A DNA stretch of 64,000 nt from contig JANVCC010010406.1 in the NCBI GenBank assembly GCA_025345505.1, positions 18,119,825-18,183,824 of the forward strand, read 5' to 3'. Positions within the stretch are counted from its first letter, which is position 1; the number at the start of each line of letters is the position of its first letter. The DNA is from Todiramphus chloris collaris. Its lineage: Eukaryota > Chordata > Aves > Coraciiformes > Alcedinidae. Below, in pieces: positions 25,019 through 37,000 of this stretch. Under the pieces are notes generated by a model that had not been told where the DNA came from, did no database searches, and was given only the letters and a program-made list of their open reading frames with translations. Made by a program: the position numbers and the translations under genes.

Positions 25019-25062
25019 AAAAGGATATGCAGAAGGATATGCACTCCATGACATGCAGATGC

Positions 25063-25113
25063 ATAATCCTTATGGCTGAATAATACTTATGGCTGAATAA
25101 TCCTTATGGCTGA
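25063..25113. repeat. Three tandem 17-bp units
   Basis: The unit ataatccttatggctga occurs three times head to tail with a single mismatch (c to a in the second unit). It starts 45 bp beyond the 5'-truncated edge of the CR1 fragment. Confidence 0.95.
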
Positions 25114-25816
25114 ATATGATGGCCATAGGCTGCAAAGTGTCTATGTGTTGTAAATACACTCAAACTGTTCAAATTAGCCACAAAACATAGATGCTTAACT
25201 TTGGTATGGTGGACCAGTACTTGTCTTCTCCTACAGCCAATGCAAACAAGCTAAGGCCTCAACTCTACATTTCATGCTGTGTCTAACTTGAGAAAATTGT
25301 ATTTCCCTCCTAGGCTGGATCCTAAGCAGTATTTCATTGCTGGGTGATTCAGTGGCACACAGGTCCAGGATTGTATCTCCAGAACCACAAGTCAGCAGTG
25401 GTGCTGTCATCTGTGTACCAAGGCATTGCCAAGGACAGGGACAAAGACAGCTGTTTCTGGTTACCCTCACCTGCAGCAATTCCATAGCCTAACAGAAATG
25501 CAGTTAGAAGACTAGAGAACAGGTTCTCAAGTCCTGTAGCAACACAGACCTCTTTGAACTTTTTTTCCTTACTTATATATGGAAGTCTTGTTTTCAACTA
25601 CACCAAAGGTCCTTTACTGGCTTCTACTTCATAATTGAGAACTTCAGAGATGGGAAGAAGAAAGCACATTGTTCATTCACCAGGAAGACTGTGCATCTCC
25701 AACAGAGTTGATTTCTAAAAGTGTATCTCGAGTTGATGCCTTTTCCACATGTAGACATGTCCTAAATTCCTTTCTTTTTGCTATAGGCTGCAAAGATATT
25801 TCCTATTCCTTGTCAC
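25114..25816. other. Unique DNA between CR1 copies
   Basis: No gene or repeat was recognised. Open frames on the minus strand here (82 and 84 codons) overlap and have no recognisable content. Confidence 0.55.
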
Positions 25817-28679
25817 TGACAGGACTTTGGGTTTTTTGATCATGGGTCAGTTTACACAACACCAGGACTGCTGGTGACAGATGGGGTACAGCTGTCTCAA
25901 AGGGGGAAAAGGATTCTTGCACAGGTGTTGGCAGTGGGCTTGTTGAAAGAGCTTTAGACTAGATTTGAAAGGGGAAAGGGACAGAACCTAGCTTGATGGA
26001 GATAAACCTAGGGCGGTACATCACTGTGGGATGGTGTGCTAGTGAGGTCCTGAGGTCTGTCAATCCCAGTGGAGATAGGGGATGCAGTGTCATGTGATAG
26101 CAAAGACAGAAGGGATATTGATGGGCTAGAAATCACTGTGCCTGGGAATGGTAAGGTAGTAATTAGGCCTTCTACCCCTGAAAAGGTGACAGGATCAACA
26201 GCCCCGGTGAAAGGTAACAAACAGGAGGAGCTGGAAGCCCCTGTACAGCAGGAAAACTATGATATATTTGTCATCACAGAAACATGGTGGGATTATTCAC
26301 ACAACTGGAGTGCTATGTTGGATGGCTATGAACTCTTCAGAAGTGGTAGATGAGGAAGAGGCCTGTTGGAGTGGCTCTATATGTTAGAGAGTGTTCTGAT
26401 TGTCTTAAGCGTAATGATGGTGATGATAAGGTTGAGTGTCTTTTGGTAAGAATCAAGGGGAAGGCCAACAAGGAAGATATGATGGTGGAAGTTTGTTACA
26501 GACTGCCCAGTCAGGAGCAAGAAGCAGACAAAATATTCTCTAAGCAACTGGGAGAAGTCTCTCAGTCACTACCACTTGTTCTCATGGGGGACTTTGACTT
26601 ACCAGATGTCTGTTGGAAGTACAGTACAACAGAGAGGAAAGAAGCTAGGAGGTTCCCGGATTGTGTGGAAGATAGTCTCCTGACACAGCTGGTGAGAGAG
26701 CCAACAAAGGATGGTGCCCCACTGGACCTGTTGTTCACAAACAGAAGGATATGTGGGTGCTGTGATGGTTGGCAGCCATCTCGGGCATAGTGATCATGAA
26801 GTGATAGAGTTTGTAATTCTTGGTGAAGCAAGGAGGGTGGTCAGTAGAACTGCTATCTTGGACCTGCAGAAGGCAGACTTTAACTGGTTTAAGAGACTGG
26901 TTGACAGAGTCCTTTGGGAGGCAGTCCTGAAGGGCAAAGTAGTCCAAGAAGACTGGCTGTTCTTCAAGAGGGAAAACTTTAAGGCACAGGAACAGGCTGT
27001 CCCAGTGTGCCATAAGACAAGCCATTGGGGAAGAAGACTGGCCTGGCTGAACAGAAATCTTTGGTTGGAACTCAGGAAGAAAAGGAGTCTATGACTTATG
27101 GCAGAAGGGGCTGGATGCTCAGGAAGACTACAAAGGTTCCATGAGGTTATGAAGGAAGAAAATTAGAAAGGCCAAAGTCCAACTAGAACTTAATCTGGCT
27201 ACTGCCATAGAAGACAATGAAAAGTGTTTCTATGAGTACACTGATAACAAGAGGAGGACTAAGGAGAATCTCATAGAATCATAAAATCATAGAATGGTAG
27301 AAGTTGGAAGGGACCTCTGGAAATAAGTCCAACCCCCCTGCCAACGCAAGAACACCTAGGGCAGGCCACACAGGAACAGATCCAGGCAGGTCTTGAAAGT
27401 GTCTAGAGAAGAAGACTCCACAGCCTCTGTGGGCAGCCTGTTCTAGTGCCAATCTCTGTCCTCTATTGGATGGTGAGGGAAATATAGTTACCAAGGATGA
27501 GGAAAAGGTAGTGAATGCCTTCTTTGCCTCAGTCTTTAACAGTAACACCAGTTGTCCTCTGAGTGCCCAGCTCCCTTGAGCTGGATGACAGGGATGGGGA
27601 GCAGAATAAAGCCCCCATAATCCAAGAGGATATAATCAGTGACCTACTCCACCACTCAGGGTACTGAGCAAGCTGGCTGAAGTGCTCAACAAGCCACTTT
27701 CCTTCATTTATCAGCAGTCCTGGCTAACCAAGAAGGTCCCAGTTGACTGGAGGTTAGCAAATGTGACACCCATCTACAGGAAAGGCTGGAAGGAGGATCT
27801 GGAGAGCTACAGGCCTGTCAGTCTGACCTCAGTGCCAGGGAATGCTATGGAGCAGACCATTCCTAATGCTATCTCACAGCACATACAGGCAGATGACCAG
27901 ACCCAGTCAGCATGGGTTTATGAAATGCAGGTCTTGCTTGACTAATATTATCTCCTTCTATGAAAAGGAGACCCGCTTGATGGATGAGAGAAAGACTGTG
28001 GATATTGTTTATCTGGACTTTAGTACAGCTTTTGACACCGTTTCTCACAGCATGGAGAAACTGGCTGCTCATGGCTTGGATGGGTGTACACTTTGATGAA
28101 TAGAAACTTGTCTGAACAGCCAGGCCCAGAGAGTGGTGATGAATGGAGTTAAATCCAGTTGGTGGCCAGTTGCAAATGCTGCTTCCCAGGGCTCAGTATT
28201 GGGGTTTGTTCACTTTCCTATCTTTATCAATGATCTGGATGAGGGGATGGAGGACACCCTCAACAAGTTTGAGGATGACACCAAGTTATTCAAGCGTGTT
28301 ATCTCGTGGAAGGTGGGGAGGTACTACAGAGCAATTGGGACAGGCTGGATTGATGACCCAAGGCCAATGGATATGATGTTCAACATGGCCAATCACAACA
28401 ACCTCTTTCAACTCTACAGGAGTGGGGAAGAGTGGCTGGAAAGCTGTCTGGCAGAAAGGGACCTGGGGATGCTGATTGACAGCCAGCTGAGCATGAGCAA
28501 GCAGTGTGCTCAGGTGGCCAAGAAGACCAACAGCATCCTGGCCTGTGTCAGAAATAGTGTGGCCATCAGGACTAGGAAAGGGATTGTCCCCCTGTGCTTA
28601 ACTACTGGGACTGCTGAGGCAATACCTCAAATACTGTGTTCAGTTCTGGTCCCCTCACCACATGAAGGACATTGAGGTG
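25817..28679 (+). mobile_element. CR1 LINE, 5' and central part of the most complete copy
   Basis: The element begins inside ORF1. A frame at about 25836-25952 matches the C-terminal end of the CR1 ORF1 esterase (LLVTDGVQLSQRGKRIL). The usual DGVH reads DGVQ here (25880-25891), so the catalytic His of the SGNH-type DxxH motif would be lost. ORF2 follows: endonuclease blocks at about 26230-26880 (VITETWWD, MGDFDLPDVCW, LDLLFTN, LGHSDHEVIEF), a linker, then RT at 27680-28660 (SYRPVSLTS, YLDFSTAFDTVSHS, QGSVLGF...INDLDEG, FEDDTK at 28266). Frameshifts and stops separate these blocks, so the copy is dead. An antisense CR1 is nested at 27273-27450. At 28679 the CR1 sequence stops at codons for MKDIEV and resumes at 29232. 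Confidence 0.95.
27273..27450 (-). mobile_element. Nested antisense CR1 3' end with 6-bp target duplication
   Basis: A 178-bp CR1 3' fragment inserted in opposite orientation into the RT-upstream part of the larger CR1. Its tail (atagaatcataaaatcat) faces left and its truncated 5' end faces right. It is flanked by aatctc at 27267-27272 and 27451-27456. Taking out the insert plus one copy of this hexamer brings the host reading frame back across the junction (...RRTKEN followed by the LLDGEGNIVTKDEE block), which confirms both ends. The insert belongs to the same subfamily as the copies at 18917 and 24298. Confidence 0.95.
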
Positions 28680-29231
28680 CAATGCAGTACTGTAGTAAAT
28701 ATTAGTATGGCACATACAATTTCTTCAGCAGCACTAAAGACTTCTTGGCTAGACAGGACATGTTCAAAATAATGCCTTGCTAGCCACTGGAATTAAAGTA
28801 AAATTGATCTTACTGTGCCTAGTACCAAGTGTAATTTGGAAGAGTGTAGGGATATTGTAGAGTGGGGCAGTGTTCTGTGTATCCCTCACGTACACTGCCT
28901 ACTCTTACAGGATCGATGATTATGACATCTATTCATTTGGAGACATAATCCAAAATTTAAATCAGCCTTGCCTACGTCCTTTGATGTTGTCAGGCATTGA
29001 AAAACTTTTTTCGATACACGGCCACACTTCTCTCTCCTAGGGGAAGATGCGTTTGCGTACAAACTGTGTGTGCAAAGAGGAGGGATAAAAAAGAGTCAAA
29101 AGACACTGTGTTGTGGAAGTAGGGCAGAAATCATCCTGGTCTCTCTCAAAGCAGCCTGTGAGGCTTTTCACCGTTTTTATAGTAGGGGCTGAAAAGACTT
29201 TGTGTTTCTGAAAGTGATTTGAACTTCTGCA
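28680..29231 (+). other. 552-bp unclassified insert interrupting CR1
   Basis: Sequence with no similarity to CR1 sits between CR1 codons MKDIEV and their continuation. It is flanked by 15-bp near-identical words: aaggacattgaggtg (28665-28679) and aaggacactgaggtg (29232-29246). These could be target-site duplications. Alternatively, they could be CR1 homology at the meeting point of two CR1 copies. There is a TATA-like word (ggataaaaaag) at about 29080 and no long frame. I do not recognise it as an LTR, SINE or processed pseudogene. The same sequence occurs inverted at 53182-53732. Confidence 0.8.
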
Positions 29232-29630
29232 AAGGACACTGAGGTGTCAGAGCATGTCCAAAGAAGGCCAACGAAGCTGGTGAAGTGTCCAGAGAACAAG
29301 TCTTATGAGGAGCGGGTGAAGAAACTGGGCTTGTTTAGCCTGGAGAAAAGGAGGCTCTGGGGAGACCTTATCACTCTGTACAACTACCTGAAAGGAGGTT
29401 GTAGTGAGATGGGAGTTAATCTGTTCTCTCCTGTAAGAAATGATAGGACAAGAGGAAACAGCCTCAAACTGCACCAGGAGAAGTGTAAGTTGGATATTAG
29501 GAAAAAAAATCTTCACAGAAAGCATTCTAAAACACTGGAAAAGGCTGCCTATGGAAATGGTGGAGTCACTGTGCCTGGAGGTATTTAAAAGGCATGTAGA
29601 TGTGGTGCTTAGAGACATGGTTTAGTGGTG
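28681..29630 (+). repeat. 950-bp inverted duplication, left copy
   Basis: Reading 28681-29630 forward matches 52783-53732 in reverse complement over exactly 950 bp with no net indel. I count about 10 mismatches (about 99% identity). It joins the unclassified insert (28681-29231) to a CR1 C-terminal segment (29232-29630). Its left edge coincides with the insert/CR1 junction. Its right edge lies inside CR1, at tttagtggtg, beyond which the two loci have clearly different CR1 3' ends. Confidence 0.95.
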
Positions 29631-29704
29631 ACGTGGCAGTTATGGGTTAATCACTGGACTTGATAATCTTGAAGGTCTTTTCAAACATGACTCTATGGTT
29701 CTAT
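29232..29704 (+). mobile_element. CR1 LINE 3' part, continuation after the insert
   Basis: CR1 resumes at the codon position where it stopped at 28679. It contains the ORF2 C-terminal blocks ([53 protein letters not shown], about 29250-29480), the diverged C-terminal end, and a 3' UTR ending ctctatggttctat at 29704. An extra A in an A8 run near 29506 breaks the frame after LDIRKK. Confidence 0.93.
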
Positions 29705-32700
29705 TTCCCCTTCTCCATTAACAGCAGTGTGTATAATAGCAATGAGCTCAACATCTTCTCCAGTTTTCTGGATGTTATTTTTGTAGCAATAAATGAGGAC
29801 AAGTCAGCATCATGGAAACTGTCAAAGAACTGTCAATGAGTGAGCATCCTCAAGAGAAACCCAAAGCAAGTCATTGCACTTTTAATCAGGTTTTTAATGG
29901 TTTTGTTTGGGTTTTTTTGGTTTTGTTTTTTTTTTTTTAATATATGTATTTCACACGAAGTTTTACTCCCTAAAAGATTCCTATATGTATGCAAAGGTAA
30001 TCCATCATGAAGGAGCCTTAATTTAATTTTAGATGGCTATAACCCACAGGCATCAATTTTTTGAACAAACACTGTAGGGAACGTGACCACGAGCAAACTG
30101 TAAGCACTCACATCATTATTCAGACCATTATGGAGGAATTCCTTCTTGAAAGTCTTATCCTGATACCTTTTTTGGGAACATGGCAAAAGCCAGACATTCA
30201 AAAAATTCACCAAATTATATCCCACAAATTACAGTACTGGTTCTGAAATTCAATTATGGCTTTTGTTATTTGTATTAAATATTTTAATAAAATAGTATTT
30301 AAGTAATATTTCAAGGTCATTCAAATATTGATTTTCTTCTCCTATTTCTCTTATAGGACTGGAGGCAAAAGACATAATTTGGAAAATAAATTTACAGTAG
30401 CCTGGGTCATGTACAGAATTAAATTGTTCCATAAATCAGTCCCCCAAAACAGCATTTTTTACTTTCAGTATTTTAGTTTTATTCAGTAATGCATTAGACA
30501 ATAATTCTTTTGACACAAACATTATGGGTTGTTTTTTTTTTTTTTTCTCACTGCATAATTTGCACTGTTCTGCAGATGAAAAACAAAACAAAATACACAA
30601 TTTGCAGGATAATTAAAAATGCTTGTTACCATGCCTAGGAATGACTGAATTAAGTTCTTTGTAATTGCTTCTTATTCTCACCATGCTTTACTGACTGAAG
30701 CAAAGACCACGCTTCTCAGTTCTAAAAGATAAAGTCTCTGTGTTCTCTTTAAAATATGTTACATTATTTCATTTATGTTCACACAGTGTCAGGTTCTCAT
30801 ATCTAAGTTTCCCTATCTCTAAAAAAGTCATCAAAAGTTACTTTCACATAACATAACCTGAAGATTTTCTTACACGACATTCAACTTTGAACATTTCAGC
30901 TAGTTTTTAATGTTGTTTGAAGATCAAACAAAGTGTAACCAATCAGTACTAGATACAGAGGATTTATCTGCAACCACACTATGCTGTTCCTTTAATACCT
31001 TTCAGCAACATAAGTGCTTACATCCTAATAGGTTTTTAGCTTAAGATCTAATCATCCACTCTTGAATTAAGATGCTTGAATGAAGCCAACTCATTTGGAA
31101 CTAAGCACTTTAATGTCAACAGAGACATATGGTATTGAGACTGAATTACAAAGGATCTCTTCTGAGCCATCTATTACGGAAGCAAGACTAAGACCCCAGC
31201 ATTATTATTAGTTTACTCATTTATTTGCTAGCAAATAATTGAGAGTAAGATCTTCTTAAGAAAGTGGAAATAGTCTAATAGTTGCAGTCTGGTGGTATAG
31301 TACATTCCCATGTGTGCTGATTAAATCTCCCCCATCCATACTCTACAGCTCTATGTACAATGAAACCTGCAAGTACATTTTCTGAGACAGTCATTCTATG
31401 TAGAGGTAAAGGCAATAAATTCAAACCATCAGATTTTAAATCTTTATGACCATGTAAGGTTATTACTTCAAGGAAGTTGTGTTTAAGTATCATTGTGTGG
31501 CTGAGATAAACCATGAAGTTTTGTTGTAATACTATCAACAGCTTCTGCTTACAGTTGTAAGGAAGATACAGGTAGACAATAAGGTTGCATTATCTTTTAA
31601 AACCATGCATTACTGAGGGCTTCAGCAGAGATTGTCTCTCTGAAGTAATTGCTACCTATCGCATAAATGCATTCCTATTCTTGGCTCAGTAAAACTCTAA
31701 CATGGGCTGTCGTTACAGTCCAAATGCTTTCCCACTTCAAAGGCACATATGGTCCAAAACACAGAACTGCATCCTTGCTACTACCACAATAAGCACCTGG
31801 CAAATCTGATTACAAAGGTAAAAAGATGCAGTGCAGTTCCAAGAGAAACATCAGCTGCTCCAGTCCTGTGAAGGGCTGGACATCATTTTCCTTCTTCCCA
31901 GCAGACAGTACAGAAAAAAAAAAAAGGTGAATTGAATAACCTGAACTTTTTAAGAGGACTTTTCAACTTTTCGAGACCTTCTGTCTTTCTCCTTATTGAC
32001 AACTTCCTATAAAATCATGTTGAGATGGACAGAATTCCTTAAAATTAGTTCTATTTTTGCTAACTTTTGCATAAAAGTATACTGCTTTGTTAATATACAT
32101 GCAGAGCTCCAATTTTGATGTTGGAATCTGTGTTATTAACTACTTGGGAAGCAGAAAAAAAGCAGCTCAAAAATTGCATTAACTCCCAAAAGCTCTGAAA
32201 AGCAGATTTTCTTTTTAAAGTGTTGCAAAGAAGAAAGGTTCATGTCATTGTGTAAAGGCAGCCATTATGAAAGTGACTTTAAGAATAGTCTGAATTGTAG
32301 TACATCACAGCTTACTAAAGCCCACTTGAAAAAGTCCCTTGGCATTTCTCCCCATGCACACACACTTCTGGTTTTGTTTTGGCCTAATTAGTTTGGTTTG
32401 GCTTGCTTTTTATCATTTCCAAAGCATATATTTAAGATGGATCATGAGCTGCCAGCTAAATCTCACTGAGGTCACAGTGAGGGCCTGGCTGCAATTAAAC
32501 GCTGTACGAGCCAGACCACAAAGCCAGGTCCTGTTCTCAGTTTGTTTTCAAGGCAAGTAGCACACAGACACACATCCCAGAGAGAAATGTGGCCTTTGGT
32601 GTGTGCCAATTTGGCAAAGCTGATTCTTTAGCCAAGAGAGGAGCAAAGGATGCAGCATGCAGTGAAAGGAGGGGAGGCTTGATTTCATAAATCTCTAGTC

Positions 32701-33830
32701 CACAAAGAACTGGGGGAATTTTGAGCAGCTTCAGCCAGAAATGCTAATTTTTTTGTCTTGGTCTCTGTCTTGCATAGGTAGATTACAACACCGAGGTGTG
32801 CTATGCCTAGCATGCCTAAAATTTTTAAATGAGCCATGGAGACAGCTGACATTGAGAGTTATTTGTTTCCAGGTGACAAACTATATCAGTCACTTTCGTA
32901 AGATTTTTTTTCTGAAGACCTGTAACAAGATTTTCAGCAAATGAAAGCAATAAGAACAACATGCTTGTATCGATTCTGATCCAACTGTATTCTGTTACTA
33001 AATTCTTGCTTGGAGGTTTCATAATGTGTGATGTACAATGTGTAAATGAGGGAAAGGCATTAGTAAGGATACAGAAATCTGTGTTTCTGATTCTTTCTTT
33101 GAAGAGCAACTTCACAGTCTAATTTTTGTGTACTAAATATTTGGGGAGATACATGGGAGATATTAATGCTAAAATAATGAGGAGGGAAAGGACAGACTTG
33201 AGGGGATGAATAGCAGCTGTGGTGAGGAAATCTACAATGGTAAGTCCTTAAATATGCAGAACTTCATCTGAAATGCTCTCTGGCGTAGAAGGGCATGTGA
33301 CAGAAAGGCATGGTTTCAGCATCACCAGGCAGTCTTTTGTTCACTTGTGCATAGCTGCAGTTGCTCAGAAGCACACATGCAGGGCATCAGCTTTCAGCTA
33401 TAAAGAAGATAATGGCGCATGGTGGTACTAAGCCAATTCCAATGAACTGAAAGCACATCAAAACAAAAATGTGCCACCCCTTGGACCAGTTTTCCACCAA
33501 GACCCACCTGCTAGCTTTTACGTAGGAAAACAATACAGTGCACTATCCTTAAAAGATACCAGGCAACAGTAAAAGTACAAAAAGACAACTTTTGGACTCA
33601 GTTCAGTTTTTAAAAATTCTTTTGTTTGTAGATGATTCACTGAGAGAAATGCCAAAAAGTCTTATAAAATGAAATTGTCGTAAGTATGAATCTTGTGTGA
33701 AAATGCATATAAGTTAGTTGTTACTTTTAAAGGAAGAGGAACTTGTGCCCCCCCTTTCAATTTACTCTGAAACATAACTGAATTGTAAAGATAAACCTAG
33801 GTACTTTCATTTATAATTTTGGAGCATGAC
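29705..33830. other. Unique AT-rich DNA, possible conserved noncoding segment
   Basis: No gene or transposon was recognised over 4.1 kb. T/G-rich tracts lie at 29885-29939 and 30529-30546. The segment 32380-32640 is richer in GC than its surroundings. It has several palindromic or paired words (for example ttggcaaagctgattctttagccaa contains TTGGC and GCCAA half-sites at NFI-like spacing, and ctcactgaggtcacagtgag is an imperfect palindrome). It could be a conserved regulatory element, but I cannot test conservation here. Confidence 0.55.
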
Positions 33831-34000
33831 CACAGAATCACAGAATAGTAGGAGTTGGAAGAGACCTCTGGAGATCATTGAGTCCAACTCCTCTGCCAAA
33901 GCAGGTTCACCTGGAGCAGGTTGGACAGAAACATGTCCAGGTAGGTTTTGAAAGTCTCTAGACGAGTCTCCACAACCTCTCTGGGCAGACTGTTCCAGAG
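33831..34000 (-). mobile_element. CR1 LINE 3' end fragment, antisense
   Basis: About 170 bp of CR1 3' UTR and ORF2 end, minus strand. The tail cacagaatcacagaatag is at 33831, followed by the block gaagagacctctggagatca and the conserved ...ccacaacctctctgggcaga word. It is truncated at about 34000 and belongs to the same 3' subfamily as 18917, 24298 and 27273. Confidence 0.93.
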
Positions 34001-37000
34001 GTATGATCTGCTGTCACTAATAAATGAAAACAGACCCTTACTTCTCAGATGAGAATACAGCATCCAAAGGAGGAAAGAATAACTTCACACAGTAGAAGTC
34101 CAATTATAACTGTACTTAAAAGAAACAGAAAGTACATTCCATAGGCAACAGCCGTGATTTAAAACCTTCTCGTTTTCTGGTCAGTTCTTATATTCAAAGT
34201 ATTTTGTTTCTTGCAAAATCTTGTACTCGTTTCATAGTTTGCTGCAATTTTCATGAGTCGCCACTTGGGGGACTCTAAGACTCTTTTGTCTTAAAATCGC
34301 AAATCACATTTGTACTCACATTAGAGCTATTCCTTATGTTAAAAAGAAAACTTTTAGGTAAGTATATGGGTACTTCTTGTCAGAAAGAAATGTTGATAGC
34401 ATCTATTGTGAAGATCTTACTGCAGCAAATCAGAACCATCTGTTTATATTGTTAAATGGTGCAACTAGAAGGTAGTAACTTACGGAACAAAAAATTCACA
34501 AAATTTTTTTTTTTTTTTTTAATAAAAGTACTCACAGTGATAAAAATAACCACTCTTCTTCCCTGTTTAGGCATTCTGCTGATGTATTATCTGCATAATA
34601 TACCCCTAAAGAACATATTTCATTTATTCTAAGCACAAAACTGCTGTGGGCAACAGAAATAAGAACAAATATCTGCATCACTAGTGAGAGGGGACAACTT
34701 TAGCTGTAGTTTTTGCTGATGTAGGATCAAATATGGTTATTCTTGGAGGCGCTTATAACCTTTTCCTACGTAGAGCTTCACATGAAGCTTTGGAAAAGTT
34801 AAGATTTTCCCATTTGGCATCCCCTCCAATCAGATTGAGAAATTTCAACACAGGCAAACTGTAAGCACATGAACCATTTTCTCAGCATACCGTTACAGAC
34901 AATAGATGTGTAATAACAACTCCAAGGTCATGTGGGAATACTACCTTTGGTTTCAGAGGCAGAATAGCTGTGTTAGCCAGCCACAATGCCTTACTGATGA
35001 GGTAACTCTGCTTCCTGGTTCAGTGAAAGCTGAGGAATTACTGCAGTACATTGCATTATATGGCAAGGAAATGCTTTTTGCTTCCAAGCATGTGTTCAGA
35101 AAACTGATTTTGCCTTTAAAAAGATATGTTCTTAATTTGATTTTTCTAACTGGAGGTAAGATACTAGCAAGAAAAAGCAATATATGGTGCTCACACTTAA
35201 TCAGCTAGCTGGCAGATCTCCAAGGCTTTTAATCTGGCCTGCTAGTTTGGACTGAAAACAAAAAGAAGTGTCTTATTTTTTCTAGGATTTAAAGTAGATT
35301 AGTTGACTTCAGGAAAAGAATATACTGTTTTCCCCACAAAGAAAAATGCAAAATTTTTCTTCCAAATGCTGACTGAAGTAAAAAGTCTTTTAAGTTGAAA
35401 TTATTTAGTTGAAGAGTAAGATATTGCCAAAGGACTTGAAAGCAGAGTAAAACTGAATGATAAGCTAAGCCAACTAGAAAATGGAAAAGAACAATCACTA
35501 GCACAAACCTACACTATTATCTTGCTGTAATATGGTTATATACAAATATGCAAGTAAGGTATCGTGTACACAAACAGAAGGATTTGCAAGTCTGACAGTC
35601 CTTTTGCACAGTCATGAATGCTCCAGAGGAAAGGCCCTCATGACACCTTCCAAAACCTGGGGTTTTTTAAAATTGTTTCTACTTCTAAGCTGTTCCCTCA
35701 TTGTATAGGCATGGTAGAAGAGAGCTAATGCAGACACAGGCAGCTGAACCTTTTGCTTTCTCACAGATGAATGAGAATGAATAAATAAATATACAGCCTA
35801 CTGTTTCCGTAGAGTTTTTGTGTTCCACAACCCTTTTCCTGTGTTGTCTTCTTACTGTCTTTGCAGTGCAGAAATTGTTACTGAAATAGCACCACACACC
35901 AGGAGACTATGCTCAGGTGACATGTGTGTGCTACCTAATATAAACAATTTTGTATTAGCAACATGTGACATTGTCCGTAGAAAATAAGCACCAAGAAAAC
36001 AGAAGGGTTGCCTTATTTCCTAATCCCAAGAAATCTAAACTTCCTAGTCATAAGGAAAAAAGATTTTAAAAAAGCTGTGCATATCTATTGTCTCTAACCC
36101 TGAACGCAGAGAAGTGTAACACTTGCCAATAGATTAGCACATTATGCTCTGGTCAGTGTTCTTTTATATTTCCAGGTACTCAAATAGAGAATAGTGTGCC
36201 ATTAAGACCAACAAATGTTATTAGAAATCAGCAATTGCTGAAAATGATCTGTCAGCCCAAATTTGTTTAAACAAAGATGAAATTCATCCACTGGGAAAGG
36301 GAAGTGACATCTCACGCATTCAGGCATGCATGTATATATGTGCATGTACGTGTATTTTAGTGACGGGAGGACATGAAAAATTGCTAAAATTTGACACAAA
36401 AGGGAATACTTATCATACATTCTCTTGGGGTATCTGTCTGGGGTAGATATCTAATGATGATTATAAACAAAGCACTGCAGAAGCTGTGGGGACACATATT
36501 CCTTCACATGCTGGCAGACCTGTAGTTGCAACAGAATGCTAAAGTATAAGAGAAGCAAAATTAGATGTGTTTGTGACATTATCTGTTAATTATTTGCTTG
36601 TTTTGTTACATCTGCCTTTCCTTGTTCAACCAGTAAAGATTTGACAAGTCTGCACCATCCACCTGATCTGCTCATCTCAGAGCAGATCCTTTGCTTTGTG
36701 GTAAGAAAAAATATTTCGGACCCACATTCGCTCCTTGAGGAATACCATTTCACTTTACCATCTCCTCTGCTGAAGAGAAAACATCACATTTTCCATTTTC
36801 AAATTCTTTCTAGGATAGACAACTCCCTTCATGCTAGGTCAAGTGTTTCTCTGAGAAGTCTACAGATTGTACTCACAGAGTAATACTGTACCCTCAATTA
36901 AATTAAATTATATATATTAAATTAATAACTTTACATTAATTAAATAAATACATTTCATTTATGTTGACATTTTCCTGCAGAAACTGAGAGTCCTTCTAGT

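Noticed and set aside
34240..34275. Second CTCF-like site (ccacttgggggactc)
   Set aside because: It lacks the GGC part of the core that the 11834 site has, so the match is too weak.
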